Below the pieces are notes generated by a model. The model was not told where the DNA came from and did not search any database. It saw only the letters and a program-made list of their open reading frames with translations. Shown here piece by piece: positions 52,146 to 62,130 of a stretch of 64,000 bases of DNA (positions are counted from its first letter, which is position 1; each line of letters begins with the position of its first letter). A program made the position numbers and the translations under genes. Origin of the DNA: Prinia subflava (Eukaryota > Chordata > Aves > Passeriformes > Cisticolidae); the NCBI RefSeq assembly GCF_021018805.1, contig NC_086259.1:3038001-3102000 (forward strand), written 5' to 3'.

Positions 52146-53774
52146 GGCAACCTTCCTCATTGCTTAAGCAGTCTTCTCAAGTTCTAGCTCAGCTTCTCGA
52201 AAACAGATGATTTGGGACTGACTATGGACTGCCAAAGTTATGCTTAAAAATTACCTTTTACATTAAAAGGACAGGTATGAATAACGTTGCAGGATGACTA
52301 CATGAATATTTTCAAAGGATTAACACTCAGTCATATATAAGGGACACACGTACAAGAGACAAACAAGGGCATTTTCTTCTTTGTGATTCAGTATTACCTC
52401 CCAGTGTTCACATAGGTGTGCTTTGAAACCAATGGAGTTGTTTGGCCTTAGATGCCACTTTAGGTCGTATTGCAAATTGCTGTTTTAAGGAGAAGCTCAT
52501 AATCATAATGTACTTTGAGTATCAGAGTGAATTACTCATACAAGAGAGGAGATGCTACTGCTCTAACTAGCAGGATTTTGGTAAATACTGATGCTAACCC
52601 AGGTGTGCAGTCCTGCTGACAAGACTATTAAGTCGCTGTTATTTCAGCATCTAGTTTTAGGTGCAGTTCAGGACATTGAGATTTGTAAATCTAGGTTCCC
52701 TGCACAGCTCATGTAGGCACTTTGAGAGCATCTTAATTAAATGCTAGAAGTTGGTGTCACCTGAGTGGAGAAAGAAAAAAAAAACAAACTAAAAAGTATG
52801 ATTTTTCTGGGTTTACAAGGATTTTAAATCTCTGGATTTGGACTGCCTCTTGTGTAATGCCATGAAAAGTAGCCAGCCAAAGTCTAAGAGCCATAATGTT
52901 CAGAGAATATTTTGAGAACACCTCCCTAAAAGTACAGCTGGGAATTGAGTTTGGGGTAGGATGCCCTTTTGCAATTCTGCTTCATAATTTGTATGCCAGG
53001 TAAGGGTCTGCATGGGTTCCTGCTGAGATCAACGAGAGTCTTCAATCCAGTTGACTAGGGCTAGGGTCTAGAAGAAAATAAGCTGTATTTTCTATGTTTT
53101 TTTTAAACATACAATGGCAAAAATCAAAAATAATTACATTTTCTTGGCAGTTCACCTCAGAGATAAATTTATTTCAGATAAAAAAAATGATGTAACTATT
53201 TTCATTTAAAAAAACAACAAACAAGAAGGCACTGTATGAAAGGATTTTCTTTGTAGGAATGCAGAAGTCAAACTTCTGCATGCTCATTGGTGGTGATAGT
53301 AGCAGGCTAATATTGGGGCATAGGAGAGATTAAATGCTCAGCTTTTTAATGTATTTCTTGTATGGCTTTGACAAGTCATTCCATCTCACAGCTCTGTAGC
53401 TATGAAATGGAGAGTAATAAACTCCTCATCCAGAGAGATGCAGCATGAACAAATTAAAGGTGATGAGCCATTCACAATGAGAGAAACCATTGAAGTTTGT
53501 AAGGCAAAGACAAAAGATTGGAGATTCAGGTGTGATAGAAAGGAAGTTGTCATTTAATCAGAGATGAAAGACTAAAGAGAGAGAGAATGGGTGATTATGG
53601 ATAGGCCAAATAATACTGAACAAAGGGATAACTGATGCATACCATTAGGAGAACTACTGTTAAACATCATAACATCATTTGTGGAACTCTGAACGCAAAG
53701 GTGATGGCCTAGTACTGCAGAAGAAACAGTACACTGAGAGGTGTGGAGCAACAGTGTCAATTGTTTGGGGGGTT

Positions 53775-53813
53775 TTGGTGGTATTTCAACTGTATTTGGT
53801 GGTATTTCAACTC
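53775..53813 (+). repeat. Two-copy 20-bp tandem duplication
   Basis: TTGGTGGTATTTCAACT occurs twice in tandem, 20 bases apart. It is a small local duplication without evident function. Confidence 0.7.
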
Positions 53814-56800
53814 CTGTCCTTTTGGAACAGGACTTAATCCTGTATGTGAAAAACATCTGCAGTGTTTTGGGCACCATGGATGTGGTCAGTGACATACGGT
53901 CCTAATTACAAGAGAGGAACTGTGTATGCAATGGCTCATTAAGCATGCAGAGACTGTGAATGGATGAGAAACAGCTTCACAGACTGATTGGTGCAAGATT
54001 ACAGGTGACAAGCTGGAAACAGTTTGGGCCATGAGGGTCATTTGAATGGAAGTGAACAGTTATCAGGTAAATGGAAGTGAAAAGATGCCCTCGGTCACCT
54101 GGCTTGGAAATTGCAAAGGACTGAGCTCTCAGTAGAAGATTCAGAAGTCAGCAGAGCACAAGGATAGGAAGAATTGAGGACATGATCATAAACACCCTGA
54201 AAACAAGGGGAATGGTACAAAAAATGAAGAGGAAGATAGCATGGATTTGAGATGGTCCACCTTAGAGTTGTGTTTCTGCAGCAGAGAACACCTGTAATGA
54301 TAAGTCATTAAATCATCTGCTGTTGGACCAAAATGCACATTAAAAAATGATAAGCAGTCCCCAGCTGCCTTTCCTAGCTGAAGGGAAGGTTCTGGTTGAC
54401 TTGTCACACACTGCTGCATACTGATCTAAAGCCTCCAAGGCTTTGGCATATAAAGTCTTTTCCTTTGAAAATTGTCATGTGTGGCAGCTTTTATGTGCAG
54501 TATCACGTGTCTCCTCGCTGGGGCAGAAAACACAACAGGAGAGGGGAGAAGTTTGTGTTTCAGTGTACCACAACAAGTAAGATGGTAGACTGCCAGCTCT
54601 TTATTTGCATAGGAAACCACGGCTGCTCCATCCCTGCCTACTCCCCAAGTGCACTCAGGACGAAGCTGAGGATAATATCCTCCTGTCACTCCCAGGGCAG
54701 CTGTCCCATCCTTTCTGCTCCACAGGGCCCACCCCGGTCTTCTTTCCCCCACACCAGTTCTGCAGGTGGGAGAGAGGAGAGGCTGGGCTGTTGCTGCCAT
54801 TCACCCCAAGAAGTTTTGCGTGCAGACTCCTGCCTGGAGCTGTGTCAGTAGCAATGAAATATTCTGGTTTAACAAGGTAGTAAAATAAATGTGCACTCTG
54901 GTTCCTAACAGGGCTGCCACATGCTGTGTTGTGCACAAACTGCCAGGCTGTTGGATCAGCAAGCAGAGCACCATCCTGCCCACAGCCTGCAGGGCCAGCC
55001 TACATCCTGCAGCCAGGAACCCATTCTGGAGCCCACAGGAGTGAAGGGCCTGAGCAGAACACAGGAGCAGAGCTCGAGTGAAATTAAGAGACTTCGGTGT
55101 CCCAGTGCAGTTAAAAACTCTTAATAGTCACAAGTGCATTTAGTCACATTCCTTCACAGTTATGTTTTTCTGTTCAGCTTCCTTCCCTAAGCAAAAAGGA
55201 GTGCAGCTGACTCCGTGTCGATGACTCCTGCTGCTGGTTTGAATTGTGGGGACTTTACTCGCCCTCCCTGAGCTTCTGGACAGCAAGATCTGCTTTGGGA
55301 TGGAAGAATAGCACCCTCAAGAGTTGACAGCACTGCTTCAGGGAGCCTTACTGCAACATGCATCTTTCCTCTCTTAGTTAAATCAGCTCTCTGATACACG
55401 TAACTTAAGCAACAAGTTTTCTCTTTAATATTTGAAATATTTGGTATAAATTACTGCTGATATAAATGTGGAAATGAGCATTTGTGCTTGTGTGGGGATG
55501 ATCCGGTTCTAAATATTTTGTTTGTCTTCAAACAGGGAGGGAAAAGAAAAAGACAAAGATACGTCATTTTGATAAGGCTGGGAACCTTCATTTTATACCA
55601 TATTAAAATAATTTTAACAGGAATTTAAGTTTCTATGTAAAAATAGAAGACTTAAAAGTTCTTAACTTAGATAAAAGGGGTCTATGTAAAAAAACCAAAA
55701 CTGAGCAAACCTGTCCTTAAATTGTGGGGACTTGTTTGTTAATTACAGTAATTAGGAATGGAATCCGATCCTAAACGTTCTGATTTACTTTATTTTTTTT
55801 AATATGTAGTTAGGCCTTAATTTCAGAACGATTATAAAATATGAGAGTGTTTTAAAGACTAGAGAGGCATAGGTATTATTAAATCACAAACTCAGTGATA
55901 CAGTTCTGCTTACACTTTCTTAGTTATCCTTCTGCTGTTTCATGCAGCACTGACTTTTTATTTTAAATGTTCATGGCCTGTTCCTGTTTCTGTTGACTTC
56001 AGAGTCAGACAAGGCCTCTTGAAAACTCCAAGCATAAACTGCTTAGCAGCTTTTATTCCAGATATTTCTCCCAGCAGGCAAAAATTTTCCCATTTCTGGA
56101 AATTGGTTCACCTGAGTAGAACGAGCTGAATTCGGACAGTTGGGTGCAGTCAGAGACTGCACTCTCCACTCTCCACTCTGAAACACCTAAAGCTGTCTCC
56201 TGTCACAGGACAGGAGGCTTTTCCTCTGTACCAGGGCTTTGTTCAGAGTTCTTATGAGTTCTTCATTGCTTGGACAGTGCTGCAGCTCCCTTTGGAAGCA
56301 GCTGTGTGAGGCACTGCTACTGCATTGAAACCAAGGCATATAATTTTATAAAAACAATATAGGATTTATTTAATTGATAGTGAAAAGTATACTCTGTAAT
56401 CTGTAAATTAATATTTCCCTGCTATAATTACAGAATCCATTCTCCTGAGAGGACACTGGCTCTGATGGCTTTGCATTTGCTCATGAAACAAAAGTTCACA
56501 CCTGCATCACGTGAAACACAAACATGGGGTTTTGGTGCGTTGTCATTTTTGTTTCCTGATGAATCCTTTATCAATTATCTTTAATTGCAAGAAATCTGTC
56601 AAACCCTTTCTGAGAAATTTACTGTCACAAGTTTGTGTTTTACTAAAACACTCAGAACTAAAAATTGCTTTTTTTTTCTCTAGCCATCACTATGTTTGAT
56701 TCATTTTCCCTGCAGATCTTTCTGCAGCAATTTTACCCCGGCACCTGCTCCAGTGGGCTTGGCCTGTCCTTTCAAAGGGACCTTCGGGACCAGGAGAGCT

Positions 56801-58006
56801 AAACGCCCGTGGGACTGCCCTGGGTGCTGTGCAAGTGGGGATAGACACGTCTGTTCTGCCTACTGCGAGCGATGGCAGCAGAAGGAATTCTCTGAATCCT
56901 CACCCCGCCCGAACTGAAGCCTGAGCCGGAGGCTCCTGGGGAGCCCGTGGTCGGTAACAGGAGCCGCATGTAGGCGCGCACCCCGGGGAGCGCTGGCTGG
57001 GACACTCAGGGTCCTGTCCAGTCCCGCGCTCGCGGGGGCATTGATCGCCCTCAAAACCCGCAGCAAACGGAGGCTGGAAGGGTGCTGGGCACTCGCCCGC
57101 AGTACACGGGGACGGGGGCACCTGGCCACTGCAGCGCCGCGCTGGAGCCCGGGCCCGGCTGCGCCCGCCGTTATCCCAGGTTAAGGCCGGGAGGCGGCCC
57201 CTGCTGAGTGTTTGGGGAAATCCATCAGTAAATTTACCTGCTCGATTCGTGCGGGGCATGAAGCGGCCCGCAGGTGACCCGACTCGGGCTGTTCCGTGCA
57301 GGCGGGGCAGCTCCTCCGCGCCTGGCGGCAGGGCGGCCCGGCCGATCGTCCCCGAGCAGCGGAGCCGGGCACCCTCCGCTCTCCGCCCCTGTCCGCCGGG
57401 CGCCATCCCGGGCAGGGCCTGGCGGCGCTCGGGGCCGGGCTCCGCGGGTCCCGCCGTAACCGGGGAGCCCCGCGGGTGCCGCCGGTGGAGCCGGGCCGCG
57501 CTGGAACGCGGCGCGGGCGGCCCCGGGCGGTGCTCCGAGCCCGCCGGCTACAGGGCTCTGCCGGCAGGTAACCACCGCCGGCGAGGCAGCGCCTTGGGTC
57601 CCAAACCCGATGGGGTGAACATTCCCCACTGGCCAAATATGTACAAGTATGCGCGGATGGGGACCTTTGAGACTACCTGCGAAGCGCGGCCGGGGAGCGC
57701 CGGGCCGAAGCTGTCGGCGCAGAAGCGGCAGCGGGCGGTGGAAATGCTCCGGCCGCGTTTGGCCGCTCTGCCCCGCCGGGCAGCCCCGGCAGCGCGGGCG
57801 CAAAGTCTCCGCGCCGTTCCCCGGGCCTCTGATCAGCGCCGAGTTTCCCTGGCGGGAGGCACCCAGCGCCCAGCGCCCGCCGAGCTCGGGGGGCTGGAGG
57901 GGAAAGGGGGGCCGGGGAGTGCGGGTCGCGCTCCCCGCGGTGCGGAGCTCCGGGGGCGGGCGGAGGTCGGCTGTGCCCGACCGGGGCGCTGGGACCGGCT
58001 GCGCGG

Positions 58007-58019
58007 CGGTCAAAGGTTC
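58007..58019 (+). promoter_or_regulatory. CEBPA: DR1-like nuclear receptor site in CEBPA promoter
   Basis: CGGTCAAAGGTTC closely resembles the direct-repeat-1 consensus AGGTCAAAGGTCA used by HNF4 and PPAR-RXR. It lies about 53 bases upstream of the TATA box. HNF4 or PPAR-gamma control would fit the liver and fat roles of CEBPA. Binding is inferred. Confidence 0.5.
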
Positions 58020-58035
58020 CCCAGCAGGAGGCTGG

Positions 58036-58049
58036 ACACTAGAGGGCGA
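58036..58049 (+). promoter_or_regulatory. CEBPA: CTCF-like core motif beside CEBPA TATA box
   Basis: ACACTAGAGGGCGA agrees at 12 of 14 positions with my recollection of the CTCF core (CCASYAGRKGGCRS). It ends 22 bases before the TATA box. Occupancy is inferred. Confidence 0.45.
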
Positions 58050-58071
58050 TCCCCGGCCCCGCTGCCGGCTG

Positions 58072-58079
58072 TATATATA
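58072..58079 (+). promoter_or_regulatory. CEBPA: CEBPA TATA box
   Basis: TATATATA lies in an otherwise GC-rich promoter, about 200 bases before the C/EBP-alpha start codon. Initiation is expected near 58,100-58,106, giving a leader of roughly 170 nt without introns. Confidence 0.8.
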
Positions 58080-58171
58080 CGGCAGCGCGACCGCGGCAGC
58101 CCAGTAGAAACAGGGCAGGCAGCGAGCGGAGCGGGACTGGGTCGGGGGACGGGCTCCGGGCGCACCGAGCC

Positions 58172-58276
58172 GTGCCGTGCAGCACCGCGCCGCGACATTG
58201 CTACAGCCGCCGCCGTCCCGTTCGAAACCTGGATTGCAGGAGCCCTTCACCATGCCCGGCAGACTGTAGTTGCTTC
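58172..58276 (+). other. CEBPA: Possible non-AUG N-terminal extension of C/EBP-alpha
   Basis: From GTG at 58,172 (G at -3) an open frame runs in frame with the CEBPA start, adding 35 residues including the basic patch YSRRRPVR. Extended C/EBP-alpha made from a non-AUG start is described in vertebrates and is nucleolar. Whether this GTG is the site used here is inference. Confidence 0.4.
58252..58269 (+). promoter_or_regulatory. CEBPA: Conserved CEBPA uORF (MPGRL-stop)
   Basis: A five-codon uORF, ATG CCC GGC AGA CTG TAG, ends 7 nt before the main start, the spacing known from vertebrate CEBPA mRNAs. Its AUG has a favourable context (ACC before ATG), whereas the main AUG has T at -3. In the established model, translation of this uORF followed by reinitiation sets the ratio of full-length (p42) to truncated (p30) protein. 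Confidence 0.93.
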
Positions 58277-59254
58277 ATGGAGCAAGCCAATTTCTACGAG
58301 GTCGATTCCCGGCCCCCGATGAGCAGCGGCCAGCACCACCAGCTCCAGACTCCCCTGGCCGGCAGCACCTACAGCTACAGAGAGGCTTCCTCGGCAGCGG
58401 CACCTGCTGCGGGCGGCGCGGAGCTCGGCGACATCTGCGAGAACGAGAACTCCATCGACATCAGCGCCTACATCGACCCCGCCGCCTTCAACGACGAGTT
58501 CCTGGCCGACCTCTTCCAGCACAGCAAGCAGCAGGAGAAAGCCAAGGCCATCCTGGCCGGGGATTTCGACTTCCACACCATGCACGGGGCGGGCGCTGCC
58601 GCCTCGGCGCCGGGGCACCAGCCGCAGCACCACCAGCAGCCGCTCTTCGGCTGCGTGGCCGGCTACATGGACGGCAAGCTCGACCCCCTCTACGAGCGCA
58701 TCGCCGCGCCGGGCTTGCGGCCGCTGGTGATCAAGCAGGAGCCCCGCGAGGAGGAGGAGGTGAAGTCGGCGGCCCTCTCGGCCCTCTATCCCCATCACGC
58801 CCCGCAGCAGCACCCGTCCCACCTCCAGTACCAGATCGCCCACTGCGCCCAGACCACCATGCACCTCCAGCCCGGGCAGCCCACGCCGCCCCCCACGCCC
58901 GTGCCCAGCCCGCACCATCCGCACCACCCGCACCCTCCCGGCGGCCTGCCCGCCGCGGGCACCCTCAAGATGATACCCTCGGACCACCGGAGCAAATCGA
59001 AAAAGACAGTGGACAAGAACAGCAACGAGTACCGGGTGCGCCGGGAGCGCAACAACATCGCGGTGCGCAAGAGCAGGGACAAGGCCAAGCAGCGCAACGT
59101 GGAGACGCAGCAGAAGGTGCTGGAGCTCACCACCGACAACGAGCGGCTGCGCAAGCGGGTGGAGCAGCTCACCCGGGAGCTGGAGACTCTGCGGGGCATC
59201 TTCAGGCAGCTGCCCGAGAGCTCGCTGGTGAAGGCCATGGGCAGCTGCGCCTAG
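58277..59254 (+). CDS. CEBPA: C/EBP-alpha, bZIP transcription factor
   Basis: A complete intronless gene encodes 325 residues. The start is chosen at [14 protein letters not shown], which follows the conserved uORF by 7 nt. Domains: N-terminal transactivation element at about 50-82 ([33 protein letters not shown]), a second conserved block around 121-145 ([21 protein letters not shown]), the sumoylation-type motif [11 protein letters not shown] at 151-161, a Thr-Pro/Ser-Pro cluster [12 protein letters not shown] at 201-212 (GSK3-type sites), a His-Pro run at 213-220, a basic region at about 239-272 with [13 protein letters not shown], and a leucine zipper to about 312. It drives myeloid, hepatocyte and adipocyte differentiation and arrests growth. 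Met102 (ATG at 58,580) is the likely start of the truncated p30 isoform, and Met15 is also conserved. Confidence 0.99.
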   Translation: MEQANFYEVDSRPPMSSGQHHQLQTPLAGSTYSYREASSAAAPAAGGAELGDICENENSIDISAYIDPAAFNDEFLADLFQHSKQQEKAKAILAGDFDFHTMHGAGAAASAPGHQPQHHQQPLFGCVAGYMDGKLDPLYERIAAPGLRPLVIKQEPREEEEVKSAALSALYPHHAPQQHPSHLQYQIAHCAQTTMHLQPGQPTPPPTPVPSPHHPHHPHPPGGLPAAGTLKMIPSDHRSKSKKTVDKNSNEYRVRRERNNIAVRKSRDKAKQRNVETQQKVLELTTDNERLRKRVEQLTRELETLRGIFRQLPESSLVKAMGSCA

Positions 59255-59534
59255 CGCCGCGCCGGGGCCGGTCGGGCTGCCCTGCCCGCGCAGAGATACT
59301 CTGAGTACCGGTGCGCCGGCAGGAGGGGAGCGGGGGGTTGTTTTGGTTTTGTTTTGTTTCGTTTGTTTTTTATCGATTCACGAGCTATACAAGAAGCCAG
59401 GCAGCTCTAGTATTAAAAGGTTTGTGCCTTAGAGATGACACACGAGTAAGCTGAAAACATGGTGGGTTTTCGAAGGAGAAAGGCAGGGGGAAGAAAGAAT
59501 TAAAAGACCACGTGTCTACACAGGGTAAATAACA

Positions 59535-59573
59535 GTAATAATAATAATGATAATAATAACAACAACAGTAATA
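59535..59573 (+). repeat. (AAT)n microsatellite in CEBPA 3'UTR
   Basis: A run of AAT/AAC triplets with one interruption lies directly next to an AATAAA at 59,570-59,575. It is likely length-polymorphic. Confidence 0.85.
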
Positions 59574-60061
59574 AAGCACATATAGCAACCCAGATGTGCC
59601 TTAAAAGCTGGCTGTAAGCTCTGGGGCTTACTAAGCCCTCCAGCCTTTCAGGGTGCACGGAGAAGGAATGAGGGACGTGCAGGCTTGAGGGCTGGGGTGT
59701 CCTGCTAGACCCCTTCCAGCTGGCCTGCAGTGCAGCAGGCAGGAGCAGCTTTGGGGAAGCCAGCGATGAGAAGAGGACTGGAGGCTGAGGGCTGAGCAGC
59801 CCTGGACGCCGTTAGGAGCACTGAGGTGTGGGGCAGCCACCAGACTGCTGCCAGGACTGTCGCAGCCTGGCTGGGCTGCCTCTGCCGAGCCCTGGCCCCT
59901 GCCTTGGCTGGGAGGGGGCAAGGGGCAGAAGCGCTGCAGGACCAATGGACAGCCTGGGACTGACGGAGCAGCAGCTCGCAAGAGTATGGTGAGCTCTCTC
60001 CATCGAAAGAAAGAGCAGCAGTGTCTTGTACTGTATGTCACGACGTGGCGAAGCACAAATG

Positions 60062-60067
60062 AATAAA
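60062..60067 (+). terminator. CEBPA: CEBPA candidate proximal poly(A) signal
   Basis: This is a canonical AATAAA 0.8 kb after the stop codon. Confidence 0.45.
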
Positions 60068-60795
60068 TACCTATTGATGCGGGTATTTACTATGAACTTC
60101 CAGTGTATTTTGCTTTATTCCAGGACATTTAGCTCTTCTCCAGGTCTCTGTCGGACCAAATTGTGCCTCATGGTAATGTGAAAGCCGTTCCGTGTACACT
60201 AGCTATACTTTATTGCCTTACTTAGATCTTTGCCATCACACAAGTTTCTTATCTGGTGACAGAGACTATGCCCTTGTGCTGCAACGTTATTTTATTATTT
60301 GTATGGGTGGGTGAGTATGAGTGTGTGTCGCCTTCTTCACACTGTCCTGTACTGGCTGCTGCCTCCCGACCCCAAGGAAGGAGTACCTGCACCGGGGCAG
60401 GGGTTGTGGGGCTGCAGGATGCCTGTGGTGGGGCAAGGAGGCTTGTCCCTGGTGCTGCTGCACCTTTGGACTCTGGAGCTTCTCCCAGAGTGAGGGAAAA
60501 ATAAACAAACAAACAGGCCCCCTGGGCATTCTGGTAGCCATGCAGAACATTTCTTCCTTGTGTTGTAGCTGCATAACAACTTGTCCAACTGAAGTAAGTC
60601 TTGACAAGAGAGGAGAACAAGGTGGATGGAGCTGTTTGAAAGCATGACAGTGGAGCACAGTGCTGGCAGCGTGTGTATGTGTGTGCAGCGTGTGTGTATG
60701 GTATGTATACATGTATGTATATGCACACACTTTTTTTTTTTAATTTGGGGGGGAACTGCATATAAAATTTGTCAGAAGTCCTGGTTACCTTCATA

Positions 60796-60801
60796 AATAA
60801 A
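60796..60801 (+). terminator. CEBPA: CEBPA candidate distal poly(A) signal
   Basis: This canonical AATAAA follows a T-run and is the last one before the next CpG island. It sets the inferred 3' end near 60,818. Confidence 0.5.
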
Positions 60802-61059
60802 CAATATATATTCTACCATAACCATCCGCCTCTCTGCTTGTTTCCAGTTCTCCTGTAGCAGGAGTGCAAAAGCTCTCTCCTCTTCCTCCAGACCAGCATC
60901 CAGCTCTCCACCGACTTCTGCATCCCCTTCCAGGGCTGGTGACTGAAACGCGTTAATGAAGTGCAACTCCCCGGTTTTCGCCCCACAGAAATAAATACAC
61001 GGTTGCCTTTAAGAGAACGGCAATTTCCTAAACGCTTGCGGTGGCAGATGTGTGCCCGT

Positions 61060-62130
61060 GAGTCACGCCGCGCTTCACCCTTCACCCTGCCGCGGCCGGG
61101 CCGGGGGCCTGCGGGCGGGCTGCGGGGCGGCCGGGCCGGAGGGACGAGGGAGGCGCTGGGTGCGAGGACTCGCAGCCCGGCTGCCCGGGACAGCAGGGGC
61201 TCAGCGGGGCGCGGGGGCAAGCCCGGGGCACGGCGGGCCTGGCGGAAAGAGGCGGCGGGCAGGGCCCCGCTCGCCCGGCAGCACCGCCGCTGCCAGTCCC
61301 TTCCCGGCCAGACGCAGCCCTCCCCTCCCCTCCCCTCCCCTCCCCTCCCCTCCCTGAGGAGGTTCGCTCCCGCGGGGTCGGGCCCAGAGGCGCCGCCCCG
61401 GGGCCCTCGGTGCCGCGGGACGCGGGCCAGGGCAGGGGGCAGGCGGGGTCCGGCCGCGGGCCACGGCGGGGAGGAGGCGGCAGAGCGGGCGGCGATGGGG
61501 GCGGGAAGGGGCAGCCGTGAGGGGGAGGTGGCTCTGCCTCGGCTGTCCCGTCCCGGAGCTGCCCCGTGGGGGCGGCCGGCCCTGAGGTGAAGTAGCCCAG
61601 GCATGTGGCGCAGTGCCCGGCGCCCTGTCAGGGGTCAGCGGGGTGTCGGGGCGCCGCCCGCCCTTCTCTCCGGCGGGACGTGGTGCCCGGGCGGGCGGGC
61701 GGGACTGCGCCTCAGGCGTGTGGGGGAAAGAGCCCCAGGCCCCGGCCCTTCAGCAGCGCCTGTCTCGGCCGTCCCCGCCGAGGGCGATCCAGCCGGGAGA
61801 GCCGCGCTCCCCTCAGCTCACCGCCCCGTGCTGTGCCCATTGCCCTCATGGTGCGTGTGCCCGGCGGCACATCACAGCAGAAATTAAACACCCCAGAGAG
61901 AGCACTGCACCCACGAGGTGTGACCCGGCCGTGCGCGGGCCGTGGGACGAGGCCGGGCTCCGGCAGCGCCTCAGCGCGGGGCTGCGCCGGCCCGGGCCGG
62001 AGGGGTCGTTCCGAGGGGCCGCGCCTGCTCCCAGCGGGGCTCATGAGGGGCAGGGCAGGGCAGGGCAGGCGCTCTCCCGAAACCCACTGGGATGTGAGCC
62101 CGCAAGCGCTCGCTGCTTGGCGTGGCGAAC
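61060..62130. promoter_or_regulatory. CpG island downstream of CEBPA, no assigned gene
   Basis: About 1.07 kb of high G+C with many CpGs begins roughly 240 bases past the inferred CEBPA 3' end. It opens with an AP-1 motif TGAGTCA (61,059-61,065) and contains (CCCCT)n at 61,318-61,355 and (GGGCA)n at 62,046-62,069. No conserved protein is readable in it. It could be an enhancer, an alternative or antisense promoter, or an orphan island. Confidence 0.75.
61318..61355 (-). repeat. (CCCCT)n microsatellite, G-quadruplex former on minus
   Basis: Seven or more runs of 3-4 C are separated by single T on plus. The minus strand therefore has tandem GGGG runs with one-base loops, a very strong quadruplex pattern. 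Confidence 0.9.

Larger units (their letters stand above)
40300..56740. other. CEBPG-CEBPA divergent intergenic region
   Basis: About 16.4 kb of mostly AT-rich DNA lies between the two divergent C/EBP genes. Open frames are short and unrecognised. Supported contents are a solo LTR (46,323-46,768), a 50-nt inverted repeat (52,096-52,145) and a 20-bp duplication (53,775-53,813). Regulatory elements for either gene may lie here, but I cannot identify them without comparative alignment. Confidence 0.7.
56740..59340. promoter_or_regulatory. CEBPA: CpG island spanning CEBPA promoter and coding region
   Basis: Dense CpG begins about 1.4 kb upstream of the CEBPA TATA box and continues through the whole single-exon coding region. 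This is typical of the gene. Long open frames on both strands here are composition effects, except for CEBPA itself. Confidence 0.85.
59255..60818 (+). other. CEBPA: CEBPA 3'UTR (extent inferred)
   Basis: The untranslated region follows the TAG stop. It contains an (AAT)n microsatellite at 59,535-59,573 and AATAAA signals at 59,570, 60,062, 60,500 and 60,796. I take the last as the distal end because it gives a transcript of about 2.7 kb, close to the known mammalian size. Shorter forms ending near 60,085 are equally possible. A GT/AT-rich tract lies at about 60,666-60,730. Confidence 0.6.

Noticed and set aside
53184..53195. TGATGTAAC matching the ATF-C/EBP composite consensus in the intergenic spacer
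   Set aside because: Isolated, far from promoters, and expected by chance in a window this size.
57234..58322. 339-357-codon open frames on both strands upstream of CEBPA
   Set aside because: Same composition effect. They include TATA box and leader sequence and show no recognisable family.
58247..59304. Alternative-frame open frames overlapping CEBPA on both strands
   Set aside because: They are shadows of the real CEBPA frame, which alone shows conserved bZIP sequence.
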